From Isoperla grammatica (lineage: Eukaryota > Arthropoda > Insecta > Plecoptera > Perlodidae), in the NCBI GenBank assembly GCA_945910005.1, contig OX246743.1:38185461-38249460 (forward strand): DNA of 64,000 nt. Reading direction: 5' to 3'. Both the position numbers and the translations under genes were made by a program. The notes beneath the pieces are model-generated. The model ran no database searches. It was given only the letters and a program-made list of their open reading frames with translations, and was not told the DNA's origin. How positions within the stretch are numbered: position 1 is the first letter of the stretch; each line of letters begins with the position of its first letter. Shown piece after piece: positions 9,983 to 21,820 of this stretch.

Positions 9983-12900
9983 GAATGTAATATAACAACA
10001 TGAGTATACGTATCTGTTTACTTTAGTTGAAACAGCGTTCACGCAATTGGCGGTTGAGTAAAAAAATGTAATATAACAACATGAGTATAGGTATCTGTTT
10101 ACTTTAGTTGAAACAGCATTCACGCAATTGTTGGTTAAGAATAAGAATGTAATATGACAACATGAGTATAGGTATGTGTTTACTTTAGTTGAAACAGCGT
10201 TCACGCAATTGGCGGTTGAGTATAAAAATGTAATATAACAACATGAGTATAGGTATCTGTTTACTTTAGGTGTAACAGCGTTCACGCAATTGGTGGTTGA
10301 GTATAAGAATGTAATATAACAACATAAGTATAGGTATCTGTTTACTTTAGTTAAAAAATCGTTAACGCAATAGGTGGTTGAGTATAAGAATGTAATATAA
10401 CAACATGAGTATAGGTATCTGTTTACTTTAGTTGAAACAGCGTTCACGCAATTGGTGGTTGAGTATAAGAATGTAATATGACAGCATGACTATAGGTATC
10501 TTGTTAACTTTAGTTGAAACAGCATTCACGCAATTAGTGGTCGAGTATAAGAATGTAATATGACATCATGAGTATAGGTATCTGCTTACTTTAGTTGAAA
10601 CAGCGTTCACGCAATTGGCAATTGAGTATTAGAATGTAATATGACAGCATGAGTATAGGTATCTGTTTACTTTAGTTGAAACAGCGTTCACGCAATTAGT
10701 GGTCGAGTATAAGAATGTAATATAACAACATGAGTATAGGTATCTGTTTACTCTAGTTGAAGCGTGCACGCGATTAGTGGTTGAGTATAAGAATGAATTC
10801 TGACAGCATGAGTATAGGTATCTGTGTACTTTAGTTGAAACAGCATTCACGCAATTGGCGGTTGAGTATAAGAATGTAATATAACAACATGCGTATAGGT
10901 ATCTGTTTACTTTAGTTGAAACAGCGTTCACGCAATTGGTGGTTGAGTGTAAGAATGTAATATGACAGCATGAGTATAGGTATCTGTTTACTTTAGTTGA
11001 AGCGTGCACGCGATTAGTGGTTGAGTATAAGAATGAATTCTGACAGCATGAGAATAAGTATCTGTTTACTTTAGTTGAAACTGCGTTCACGCCTATGGTG
11101 TGTGAGGCTAAGAATGTAATATGACAGCATGAGTATAGGTATCTGTTTACTTTAGTTGAAACAGCGTTCACACAATTGGTGGTTGAGTAAAATAATGTAA
11201 TATAACAACATGAGTATAGGTATCTGTTTACTTTAGTTGAAACAGCGTTCACGCAATTGGTGGTTGAGTATAAGAATGTAATATAACAAGATGAGTATAG
11301 GTATCTGTTTACTTTAGTTGTAACAGCGTTCACGCAATGTGGTTGAGTATAAGAATGTAATATAACAACATGAGTACAGGTATCTGTTTACTTTAGTTAA
11401 AACAGCGTTCACGCAATTGGCGGTTGAGTAAAAAAATGTAATATAACAAGATGAGTATAGGTATCTGTTTACTTTAGTTGTAACAGCGTTCACGCAATGT
11501 GGTTGAGTATAAAAATGTAATATAACAACATGAGTACAGGTATCTGTTTACTTTAGTTGAAACAGCGTTCACGCAATTGGCGGTTGAGTAAAAAAATGTA
11601 ATATAACAACATGAGTATAGGTATCTGTTTACTATAGTTGAAACAGCGTTCACGCAATTGGCGGTTGAGTAAAAAAATGTAATATAACAACATGAGTATA
11701 GGTATCTGTTTACTTTAGTTGAAACAGCGTTCACGCAATTGTTAGTTAAGTATAAGAATATGATAACATGAGTATAGGTATCTGTTTACTTTAGTTGAAA
11801 CATTGTTCACGCAATTGGTGGTTGAGTATAAAAATGTAATATAACAACATGAGTATAGGTATCTGTTTACTTTCGTTGTAACAGCGTTCACGCAATTGGT
11901 GGTTGAGTATAAGAATGTAATATAACAACATGAGTATAGGTATCTGTTTACTTTAGTTAAAACAGCGTTAACGCAATTGGTGGTTGAGTATAAGAATGTA
12001 ATATAACAACATGAGTATAGGTATCTGTTTACTTTAGTTGAAACAGCGTTCACGCAATTGGTGGTTGAGTATAAGAATGTAATATAACAACATGAGTATA
12101 GGTATCTGTTTACTTTAGTTGAAACAGCGTTCACGCAATTGGTGGTGAAGTATAAGAATGTAATATAACAACATGAGTATAGGTATCTGTTTACTTTAGT
12201 TGAAACAGCGTTTACGCAATTGGCAATTGAGTATTAGAATGTAATATGACAGCATGAGTATAGGTATCTGTTTACTTTAGTTGAAACAGCGTTCACGCAA
12301 TTAGTGGTTGAGTATAAGAATAAAATATAACAACATGAGTATAGGTATCTGTTTACTCTAGTTGAAGCGTGCACGCGATTAGTGGTTGAGTATAAGAATG
12401 AATTCTGACAGCATGAGTATAAGTATCTGTTTACTTTAGTTGAAACAGCGTTCACGCAATTGGTGGTTGAGTATAAGAATAAAATATAACAACATGAGTA
12501 TAGGTATCTGTTTACTCTAGTTGAAGCGTGCACGCGATTAGTGGTTGAGTATAAGAATGAATTCTGACAGCATGAGTATAAGTATCTGTTTACTTTAGTT
12601 GAAACAGCGTTCACGCAATTATTGGTTGTGTATAAGAATGTAATATAACAACATGAGTATAGGTATCTGTGTACTTTAGTTGAAACAGCATTCACGCAAT
12701 TGGCGGTTGAGTATAAGAATGTAATATAACAACATGCGTATAGGTATCTGTTTACTTTAGTTGAAACAGCGTTCACGCAATTGGTGGTTGAGTATAAGAA
12801 TGTAATATGACAGCATGAGTATAGGTATCTGTTTACTTTAGTTGAAGCGTGCACGCGATTAGTGGTTGAGTATAAGAATGAATTCTGACAGCATGAGAAT

Positions 12901-14327
12901 AAGTATCTGTTTACTTTAGTTGAAACTGCGTTCACGCCTATGGTGTGTGAGTCTAAGAATGTAATATGACAGCATGAGTATAGGTATCTGTTTACTTTAG
13001 TTTAAACAGCGTTCACGCTACTGGTGGTCAGAATAAGAATGGTATATTACAGCATGAGTATAGGTATCTGTTTATTTTAGTTGAAACTGCGTTCACGTAT
13101 TTGGTGATTGAGTATAAAAATGTAATATGACAGCATGAGTATAGGTATCTGTTTACTTTAGTTGAAACAGCGTTCACACAATTGGTGGTTGAGTAAAATA
13201 ATGTAATATGACAACATGAGTATAGGTATCTGTTTACTTTAGTTGAAACAGCGTTCACGCAATTGGTGGTTGAGTATAAGAATGTAATATAACAAGATGA
13301 GCATAGGTATTTGTTTAACTTAGTTGTAACAGCGTTCACGCAATGTGGTTGAGTATAAGAATGTAATATAACAACATGAGTATAGGTATCTGTTTACTTT
13401 AGTTGAAACAGCGTTCACGCAATTGGCGGTTTAGTAAAAAAATGTAATATAACAACATGAGTATAGGTATCGGTTTACTATAGTTGAAACAGCGTTCACG
13501 CAATTGGCGGTTGAGTAAAAAAATGTAATATAACAACATGAGTATAGGTATCTGTTTACTTTAGTTGAAACAGCGTTCACGCAATTGTTAGTTAAGTATA
13601 AGAATATGATAACATGAGTATAGGTATCTGTTTACTTTAGTTGAAACATTGTTCACGCAATTGGTGGTTGAGTATAAAAATGTAATATAACAACATGAGT
13701 ATAGGTATCTGTTTACTTTAGTTGTAACAGTTCACGCAATTGGTGGTTGAGTATAAGAATGTAATATAACAACATGAGTATAGGTATCTGTTTACTTTAG
13801 TTAAAACAGCGTTAACGCAATTGGTGGTTGAGTATAAGAATGTAACAACATGAGTATAGGTATCTGTTTACTTTAGTTGAAACAGCGTTCACGCAATTGG
13901 TGGTTGAGTATAAGAATGTAATATAACAACATGAGTATAGGTATCTGTTTACTTTAGTTGAAACAGCGTTCACGCAATTGGTGGTGAAGTATAAGAATGT
14001 AATATAACAACATGAGTATAGGTATCTGTTTACTTTAGTTGAAACAGCGTTCACGCAATTGGTGGTGAAGTATAAGAATGTAATATAACAACATGACTAT
14101 AGGTATCTGTTTACTTTAGTTGAAACAGCGTTCACGCAATTGGTGGTGAAGTATAAGAATGTAATATAACAACATGACTATAGGTATCTGTTTACTTTAG
14201 TTGAAACAGCGTTCACGCAATTGGTGGTGAAGTATAAGAATGTAATATAACAACATGAGTATAGGTATCGGTTTACTTTAGTTGAAACAGTGTTCACACA
14301 ATTGGTGGTTGAGTATAAGATAATATA
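9983..14327. repeat. 81-bp satellite array, about 53 copies
   Basis: The unit contains GTAATATAACAACATGAGTA, TAGGTATCTGTTTACTTTAG and CGTTCACGCAATTGG. Because 81 is divisible by 3 and one minus-strand frame of the unit has no stop, open frames of 80-234 codons appear repeatedly (27-residue period, e.g. NAVSTKVNRYLYSCCYITF). These break at frameshifting units and are not treated as genes. One unit variant (GAAGCGTGCACGCGATT) is 3 bp shorter. Marker variants recur at a fixed offset, showing a higher-order duplication. Confidence 0.95.
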
Positions 14328-14779
14328 TAATGTAACACATAATAAACATTGATTGCCATTTTTTCCAGGGATGTGCTTTGTTAAATATAATGGGGGATTT
14401 AAAAACTATTTAGAAACTGTTAACGCTCACCCCGTCCATCCTTTCCTCCATGTTAACACCTGCGCTCTCCGGTGCTGTTGTGGTGGTTGTAGTAACACCT
14501 TCGTTGTCTTGTCCTGTTGTTGTGGCTGTGGTAACGCCGAGAGCCGTCGTCTTGCAGCGAAGAAGATAAGAGGATGTGACGGCAGCGAAGAATATAGAGG
14601 ATGCGACGGCAGCGATTCTCGTGCACGGGAAACAAACAGGTCACAACATTAGCAAAGCCAAGCAGAACTTTGCTTCAGTTTAAAACTTTCTGGTACTTTA
14701 TTTTATTATTTTTATTTTGTATTATTTTTTTATTCCATTGATAAAGCGTCAAGTATGATAAGTACCAGAAGAACAAGCG
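14328..14779. other. satellite edge and GC-richer segment
   Basis: After the array, 14430-14640 is GC-richer, with a duplicated phrase (GATGTGACGGCAGCGAAGAA and GATGCGACGGCAGCGATT). It is open on both strands, but no family is recognised and no splice signals frame it convincingly. Confidence 0.4.
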
Positions 14780-14835
14780 AAATCAGTTTCGTTACTGTGT
14801 GAGTAGACTCTAAATGTGAATTTATTTATTCATCT
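14780..14835 (+). mobile_element. SINE 3'-tail fragment
   Basis: AATCAGTTTCGTTACTG followed by AGTAGACTCTAAATGTGAAT matches the 3' end of the tRNA-derived SINE described at 55560-55973. Head and body are absent. Confidence 0.65.
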
Positions 14836-15558
14836 TATTTAAATGTCACCTATTGTCATGAATGGAATAAATTTCTTTTCACTCAAGCAGCAAATTCAAT
14901 GTATATATTTAAATGAATCTATGTTATTGTTTATACTATAATAAGAAAGTTTCAATGAACAGTTTTTGCTCAATTGCTTTTCAGCCCTTTAAGTTCCTGA
15001 TATAATGTACCATACAGACAAATGTCATTGCTGCAGTCACGTAACTACTGTCTTTTAAGAAAACTCATCAGTTTGCAGAAGCTGCCCAATCCATAAAAGA
15101 AATGAAACCTTATCAGTGAAGCAATATTGCAATCGAATAAGAACATGTTGCACTATCAGAGCACTAGTGGCACAACTCAAAGTAATTGATAGTTTTGAGT
15201 TATTCTCATTTGAAGTTTCAAACTGTTTTAATAAATGCATTATATAACTCAGGAACCCCCTGCTTAGCTTTTATATTATGAACTAGTGGTTCTATAGATC
15301 GTAATGCATTTAAATTATTTCATATAATATTAATATGAAAATTATATGAAAATATTAAATAAATATTAAATAAATTAATATGAAATTGAGTAATACTGGT
15401 GTAAGACAAAATAGTGTACATTGGCTTATTATTTTATTGCTTCCAAAAAAGTTATTTTTTCTTCCTTGAACATTAAACAGATCATAGAAACTCGAAAAGA
15501 TACTGTTAGGCCTATGCGCCGACTTTTAACGAAAAGTTACAAAAGCAACAGGAAGATA
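14836..15558. other. AT-rich intergenic DNA with a dispersed repeat
   Basis: About 14840-14935 resembles 16619-16705 (shared TCATGAATKGAATAAA and AGCAGYAAATTCAAT), so both are copies of an unnamed dispersed sequence. Nothing else is recognised. Confidence 0.5.
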
Positions 15559-15651
15559 AGTCGCGTGCCAGAATTCAGCCGCTAGGTTCGCTAGCTAAGC
15601 GAAAAATGACGTCACGCTAGATTCGCTAACCAAGAATATTGGAACGGAAAG

Positions 15652-15744
15652 ATGGACGAGCGAGAAATTGTGCTGGCAGCTGCAGCGGTTATTTTAAATA
15701 GTTGCACTATTGCCGAATCATCGTCCAGTGAATCATCATCCTAG
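15652..15744 (+). pseudogene. N-terminal remnant of an element-encoded protein
   Basis: Thirty codons from ATG to TAG, beginning MDEREIVLAAAAVI and ending in a Ser-rich tail. It starts 93 bp inside the left end of the 15559-16197 element and faces its centre. It could be the start of a transposase whose body was deleted. I do not recognise it with certainty. Confidence 0.35.
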
Positions 15745-15837
15745 GCCTAGGTTATGGCTGGTATGGGCACTAGGATAAGCCCCCATAGAGTGTAGGCCCT
15801 AGGCCTAGGCCATGTGGCTGGCCGCTGGAGGTTATGT

Positions 15838-16023
15838 TTAGAGGTTATGATGGCCTAGACGCCTACATTTTAATATGACAGGCCTAGCTTGAATCATATT
15901 TGAGCTCTCTGGCTCACCTTGAATGATTTTATTGGCCGTCTCCTTGTCAATGGAAAGTACCATGTCGACATCGTTATAGTTGACTTGCAACTCGACAATC
16001 TCCAAAACCAAATCTGACGCCAT
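15838..16023 (-). pseudogene. N-terminal remnant of a second element-encoded protein
   Basis: A 61-codon frame read inward from the right end of the 15559-16197 element. It begins MASDLVLEIVELQV, is acidic and hydrophobic, then loses character after about residue 40, as expected at a deletion junction. In Harbinger-type elements a second protein accompanies the transposase; whether this is its start is inference. Confidence 0.35.
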
Positions 16024-16345
16024 TTCTCGCGGTTGTTAGCAGGTTAGCGGTCTTCTTCTTGGCTAGAAGCGCTAGCTCAGCAACGCTAGAATACTGAACT
16101 TTGGAACGGCTCGCTAGAATATAGCCCACTTTGCTGCTTGAAATAGGAGCGCTTCGCTAACGTAGCGAACCTAGCGGCTGAATTCTGGCACGCGACTATA
16201 TGTGTAACTTGGATGGTAATTTTGAATTTGGAGTTACTATACCTAGGTAAAACTGAGCAAGAGCTACATTTGGCGTACTAAGTCCAAAAAAATCGTTCTT
16301 TTTGTGCCACTAATATTCTGATGGTGTGATATGTAACACTTATTA

Positions 16346-16523
16346 AGGCTGGTCCACACAGATTTTTAAGACATAATGCATAAGGTTTTAAGACGTTGTT
16401 TTAAAAACAACAATGAAAACAACAACTTTGTGTGAACGCCAGTACGTGTTTCCTATGATCCAACTTTACGACTTCGCGTTAAACCTTAAATCATATGTCT
16501 TAAAAATCTGTGTGGACCAGCCT
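16346..16523. mobile_element. 178-bp MITE with TTA target duplication
   Basis: Ends AGGCTGGTCCACACAGATTT and AAATCTGTGTGGACCAGCCT are perfect inverted repeats. TTA flanks both sides (16343-16345, 16524-16526). The TWA-type duplication suggests the PIF/Harbinger superfamily. Confidence 0.8.
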
Positions 16524-16544
16524 TTAGGTAATATAAATAAATAA

Positions 16545-16615
16545 ATACATTCACAAATAGAGTCTACCCACGCAGTAACATGACTGATTTTCAGTGGAGG
16601 ACTTCAATTTAAGTA
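16545..16615 (-). mobile_element. SINE 3'-tail fragment
   Basis: GAGTCTACCCACGCAGTAAC and GACTGATTTTCAGTGG are the reverse complement of the SINE 3' end seen at 55560-55973. Confidence 0.65.
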
Positions 16616-17099
16616 AGTGCCATTTACATGTTCATGAATTGAATAAACTTCCATGCATTTTAGCAGTAAATTCAATTTATATTTTAAAGAATCTATACTG
16701 TTTATTTCAGTAGTGGAACGGTTTCTCTACAATTTTGGGCCCACCAAATTGTATTTTGAAGCACGTTTTCGTACAAAGATTGGCTATGGACCAATGTGTC
16801 TGCACGAGGCACAATCCGAGAGTATTAACTTTGCGTTTAAAATGTTATAAGATAAAAACCAAAAGTATTATTTTTGGCTGGATTTAAAACCAACTTCCAG
16901 GTAAGCAAAGTTGACACAGCCTTTGTAACTAACAATCGGCGGAACCAAATAAAGGTACTGAAACACATCGCATACTCACGAGCTTGTAAAAGTTCCTCTC
17001 ATTACGTTTGTTCGACCTCGGAATTAATTTAAAATCCAACCCGGCACCTCCACCAAAAAAGATTTTTTTATCAAACAATTTACCTTACTATTTATCTTT
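16616..17099. other. intergenic DNA, dispersed repeat at its start
   Basis: 16619-16705 resembles 14840-14935. The rest is unremarkable. Confidence 0.4.
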
Positions 17100-17500
17100 G
17101 GACAAGATACGAAGTAGTGTTATAAGGAAGAAAGTGGGAGTTGAGAGCCTCAAGTTCAAGATGGGCAGGGACCGACTACGATGGTATGGACACATGAGAA
17201 GAATGGAGAAAAATAGAAAGACAAGACAAGCCTTTGAGTAAGTGAATGAGAGAAGAAGAGTGGGAAGACCTAGAGATAGATGGCAGGACCAGGTACAAGC
17301 AGATGTGGGCAGAGTGGCCAGTGGTAGAGGATAGAGAAAGATGGTGGGAGGACAGGAGAAAGTGGAGAGAGTGGGTGGAACGGCAAGAGAAACTCATTCA
17401 CGAAGCGAATGAAGCGAACGAAGCGAATGAAGCGAATGCCGATGCTGATTCCTGGAATGCCCAAGATCAATGGTGGAAACACCCCTTTACCCAACTAAAT
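17100..17500 (+). mobile_element. C-terminal fragment of a second LINE
   Basis: MGRDRLRWYGHMRRMEKNRK (17161-17220) matches the C-terminal signature of the LINE at 5960-7968 (RLRWFGHMKRM) but is clearly a different family. A frameshift follows at about 17240, after which VGRPRDRW-like residues continue in another frame. It ends in an imperfect repeat of GAAGCGAAT at 17402-17438. Only the extreme C-terminus survives, so it is a 5'-truncated, dead copy. Confidence 0.7.
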
Positions 17501-17566
17501 GATGTTGGAATAAAGAGTAGCAATATATACATATATTACTGAACTTAGACTTTCGTGACTATTAAT

Positions 17567-18020
17567 ATTGTTAAAATTATAAATACCACGGGTTGTTACG
17601 TCACGTGTGATTGAATTACATAATTACAGCAAACATGCACTGGGTCATAATTCACGTCATCACACACACCATCAACGAGAAATAGAACCACGTGGGCAAC
17701 CTCAACAACAGTAACAACAACAACAACAACAACAACAACAACTACAACCACAACAACGACAACAGCAACAACAACAATACATAGGCCCGACTACGCGCGC
17801 TAGATCCAAACTGGCAACGACATCGAAAGACCGACGTGAAGTTCGACCCTTCGAGAACAATGCGCAGTAGACTACGAGACCTGTGTTGACGCAGCTTCCC
17901 GCACAGTGACATAGTGTCCTGAGGACAGAGCACATACGTTGCTCAGAAACGTCGACTAATATGACAAGTAAGTGCAGTAAACGTGACGTAACAACCCGTG
18001 GTATTTATAATTTTAACAAT
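17567..18020. mobile_element. MITE with about 38-bp terminal inverted repeats and internal AAC microsatellite
   Basis: The left end ATTGTTAAAATTATAAATAC continues through CACGGGTTGTTACGTCACG. The right end (17975-18020) is the exact reverse complement. An AAC-repeat tract at 17700-17785 lies inside. There is no coding capacity; the Ser/Cys-rich minus-strand frames come from the microsatellite. Confidence 0.8.
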
Positions 18021-18312
18021 ATACATATTTATCTTTGGAAAAAACAAAAACAAATTTAAACTATTTTATTTTTAAAACGTTAAGTTTTTAGGACCAGGCT
18101 AAACATAATTTGTTTGATGAAAATTAAGACTGGCATTGATGTAAAATGGCAACATCAACATCGAAAACAAATCATCGATGTCAAATCGCGATGTCGAAAT
18201 TTTTTCGATGCGACATCGACATTGAAATAAAATTAATCGACATTGTTTTTTTTTTAAATGACATCTGTTAAAAAAACAGTATGTAGTCACTGCAAAGACG
18301 ATCACTAATAGC

Positions 18313-19414
18313 CAGGGGTCCACAAATGTTGTATAAACCTTGTAGCCAGGAATTTTTCTTAGCAGCCATGCTTTCCCCCGGTGAGAAGTGATGTGTTGGC
18401 ATCGACCAGTTATGTTTGAGATGCTACCGTGTGGTCAGAGACAATTTTGTTGTGTTAATTTTTATACTGGCTTTCAGAAGCTTGGCAGATTGCTGTTAGA
18501 TGTTTGAACATTTTATCATCCATTTTCTTCATGCACTGTGCTAGAGGAGTGCTTTCTGGATTCATGCGTGCATTCTTAGTCTCGTCACATCGTGCGTGGC
18601 AGCTGGAATTTGCATGTAATTTGATGGTTTCAAGTTTAAATGGTCCCTTGAACCCCACAGTCAGCTTTGAGTTTTTATCGGCTAGGCCACTTTCCACGAA
18701 TTCACAGCACAATTTGCACTTTGCAATCCCGCTCAAGGAACAATATTCCAGCCATTCAAAGTCTTTCAGCCACTTCATTTGGAATTTTCTTTGGCCAGTT
18801 TTACATGTAGACCCAGCCGTTTCCACATTTACGTCCATAGCTTTAGGCCTAGGTTCAGGTAGATTATGGCTAGACCTAGGTCTATCATCTTCATTAACCA
18901 GGTTTGGACTAGTTCCTTGTTTTCCTTTTTCACGTGCACTCTCGTTAATTACACTAGTACTATGAGCACTAGGCCTAGTAGAACAAGATTTCGCACTGAA
19001 AAAATTAGTGATAGGGCACTGCTTTGACATGTTGTAAGCACTCGCACCACGAAATGTCAAAGAGAACACTACTTCCTGGCGCCGGCGGACATATTGCGAG
19101 ATTCTTTAGTCGAATTATACGCAATCGAAAGTTTTGCGATTCACGATGAACGGGCTTGTTAAAGTTGTCGATAAAACAGGTTTCTTCCAGTAGAGGGCAA
19201 GGTGTACTTGATTTCCTAGCGGCAAGTCGGCAAACTGCTACGAGAACAAGTAGAACGAGAGCTTTAGCGGCCACCCGCACACAGTATCAAATTGACAGTA
19301 TCACGTTCGGCGGGCGGGAATGGGGACTACTGACGACCAGTATTAAAGCTTGGTCGCCCAGGATGAATTTTCGGTCGCCAGTGGCGACCTGGCGACCGCA
19401 TTTGTGGACCCCTG
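18313..19414. mobile_element. non-autonomous hAT element with perfect 8-bp target duplication
   Basis: Perfect 16-bp terminal inverted repeats, CAGGGGTCCACAAATG and its complement, are flanked by identical 8-bp duplications CTAATAGC (18305-18312 and 19415-19422). Both features define the hAT superfamily. The 1102-bp element holds only the start of a transposase-like protein on the minus strand. Confidence 0.93.
18455..19030 (-). pseudogene. N-terminal part of a hAT transposase-like / ZNF862-like protein
   Basis: The frame is open from 19069, but the second Met at 19030 (MSKQCPITNFF) is the likelier start, giving about 190 residues. It has a low-complexity Ser/Arg-rich region, then a TTF/BED-like zinc-finger segment: FQMKWLKDFEWLEYC, a CKLC pair, and a later HANSSCHARC cluster. 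This is the N-terminal layout of hAT transposases and of domesticated ZNF862-type proteins. The frame then stops. The RNase-H-fold catalytic region and dimerisation domain are missing, so it is an internally deleted copy with no catalytic capacity. It lies entirely inside the element at 18313-19414. Confidence 0.7.
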
Positions 19415-19727
19415 CTAATAGCTATAGTAACTATTGTTGCCCATGGCCCCAAGTTCGACATGTTACCGCTGAGCTGGGTTATGTTGTTGGGGCTCGCGTG
19501 ATAGTTACGATTACCGTAGTTTTGAAGTGCAAAATGATCGCATTCAAGTGGATTGACAGCTTTTTAACGGGCATGTGCATAAGTGGAAAATTGACTAATT
19601 AATTAATTAAATAAATAATTAAATAATTTTAGGAAAAAAATCGATAATAAAAAAAAAAAAACGATGTTGAAAATAATCACTGACATCGATTATTAATCGA
19701 TGAATCGTTGTCAATGCCCAGCCTTAA

Positions 19728-20717
19728 TGAAAACTGTGTTCTCAGTTTTAAAGTATTATCGTGAAAAGCTTCTCAATCAAAAGCAATTATAAATAAATTG
19801 TGTGTGTAACTGAGCCAATCGTAATCCTCTATTTTTCCCTTCTAAAGAACCAATAACATGGCAACATAAAATTGGTCTTTGAATTGGAACAAAGAATGTG
19901 TGACTATGTTTACTGACGGGACTAATTTCCTCCCATTTAACCATCTTATTGTTTCTCGTACCAGCACTGCAATCATGTAACTTTGGTCGCTAACGTTGAA
20001 ATCGTTATTGTGTAGCCAATGAGAGTCGAGCATTCCAAGAAGTTCACAGTGAACAAGTCAAAATCCAGCAAGCTGTGAGCAACATCAGCAGTCTTTAGTT
20101 TTTATTGAAAGCCTGTCAAGATGTATCAAAATATACACCTTACTGAGTAGATCCATAACTACTCACAGCACGTATTTATTCTAATATTCCACTGTGTTCT
20201 AGAGGTAGGTCTAAACTCTAAAGGTATAGTCCGTCCCACTTTACTTTTGTGAAATAAAGTCATTTAAACACCGGCGTTTCCGCCATTTCTTGGTATCGAA
20301 AGCTGTTAATCGCTGGGTGCCCGTGATCGAGAGGCGTGTACGATTTTCGTGATGATGATAATAATGACATTTGAGATTTACATCTCATATTTTTACAACT
20401 GTGGCTAGTTGTCATCCCCGGGATGAGTGCTCAAAGTTTAATAGCGTTACCGAGCTGTACGTAATTGCATTTAAGAGCTACCATCATTCAAACGTACAAT
20501 TTTCAACGATATCGAACGTTATCTACCAAAGTTACATGATCGCAGTGCTGTCCCTGTTTTCTTCTTTGCTAGTGGCTGCTTACATTATTTTTCTTGTTTC
20601 TAAGAATATTGTTTTATATCAGACGTATTATTTAAGAATTTCTCTAGTAATCCACTAATAAACGAGATATCTTTTAAATGATTAATTATGTGTATATCAT
20701 GTTATAGTAAGACTCAC
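19728..20717. other. intergenic, nothing firmly recognised
   Basis: Mixed-composition DNA. A GC-richer patch lies at 20220-20360 (CGGCGTTTCCGCCATTTC), without ORF or splice support. Confidence 0.4.
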
Positions 20718-20823
20718 CAGTGGTCGAGTTCTCTGCTGCAGACATCAGTAAGAATGGATGGTTGGATCTCGTTGCGTCTTGCTATGGAGTCTCGCGATCT
20801 CAGCGAAACAATGCTGACAACTC
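20718..20823 (-). CDS. candidate internal exon, unknown protein
   Basis: On the minus strand a TATGTTTTAG acceptor precedes 20823 and a GTGAGT donor follows 20718. One of three frames is open throughout (phase 1 entry; residues such as VVSLRSRDSIARRNE are approximate to this frame), while the other two contain stops. The 106-bp segment is richer in GC than its surroundings. No family is recognised and no partner exon is evident; chance is possible. Confidence 0.2.
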
Positions 20824-21812
20824 CTAAAACATAAAAATACTCAGCCTAAACAACAGCTCAATAATTTTCCTGGGATTTTGTGGGCTTCCAACTGTTGTTA
20901 GATTGACTTTTAGATTGTCTTTTAGATTATAGTTAAATAGATTGTTGTGCATATACATACTTGTTTATTTTCCTACCAAATGAAAATTGTGTCCATGTAA
21001 ACAGTATGAATAAAATTGAATTGCAAAACTTGAATTATGTGTCTCTATTGTGAATCGACCTTAAATCACAAGACGTAATAAAACAGAAAAATATAAAGCC
21101 GTACCTCTACAACGTTGTTAGTGTGCGGCTGTTTTCCTTGGACTCCTATGATCACTGATATCCAGCGACCTATTAACTAGGCACCGTTTTGAAAGTAGCC
21201 TCGAGACGCCGCACAGAGTTCGCATCCTGTAACACACGTTAATTCGTCGTTTACAATCAAAGTCAGAGAATATTAACCCAATCCAATTCTTACCTCAAGT
21301 ATTATCCCATTCGTTATCTAGTTACCCTCCCGAGCAACGAACCAGTGACCTCATTCACCCACGACAAGAAGGGATCAGCTCGCTAAAGCAGGTTCGGCAA
21401 CCGCTTACGTTGACTTGGGGCCAAAATAAATGATATAGATATTTATTTTGTTTTTATTCTAGTACGTATAAATATTGTCAACGATTCTTATCGAAAAATA
21501 TCATGTGTATACACTTGTCCCGAAAAAACCTTACAGATGATTCCTTCATAGACGAGTGGTTCGTGGTCAATCCAGGGATCCCCAATATCAAATACCATTC
21601 GCCAATTGGTCACGAGTCTATGACAAACGCATCGGTATGGTTGTTTGGGGACAAGTATACCACCAAGAGTTTTTTTTATTTCATGCTATATGATCGAACA
21701 CTTCTGACAATGATAATGCAACGTTGGTTGATCTTTTGACACTATTGAGGTTTGTCTATCGAAGAGGGTATAGTGTTGAAGACCAAGCTTTACTAAACAA
21801 ACGACTGAATCC
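20824..21812. other. intergenic, nothing recognised
   Basis: No supported features. A short open frame at 21503-21739 has no recognisable family. Confidence 0.4.
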
Positions 21813-21820
21813 GCTGCACT

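Larger units (their letters stand above)
15559..16197. mobile_element. PIF/Harbinger-like non-autonomous element with ATA target duplication
   Basis: Terminal inverted repeats of about 35 bp begin AGTCGCGTGCCAGAATTC and are exactly mirrored at the right end (GAATTCTGGCACGCGACT). ATA flanks both ends (15556-15558, 16198-16200). Each end carries a short reading frame starting with ATG and pointing inward. The 3-bp duplication and the two-gene inward layout fit a deletion derivative of a Harbinger-type element, but the superfamily is inferred, not proven. Confidence 0.65.
18128..19723. mobile_element. TTAA-type MITE carrying a nested hAT element
   Basis: Ends GACTGGCATTGATG and CAATGCCCAGCC are imperfect inverted repeats, flanked by TTAA at 18124-18127 and 19724-19727. 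The interior is filled with ATCGAT-rich words (CATCGAC, AATCGAT), as in the shorter relative at 22437-22755. Without the nested hAT it would be about 490 bp. Confidence 0.7.

Noticed and set aside
9947..14054. Long minus-strand open frames encoding a 27-residue repeat protein
   Set aside because: They are the 81-bp satellite read in its one stop-free frame. They start and end wherever a unit has an indel, and no splice or family evidence supports them.
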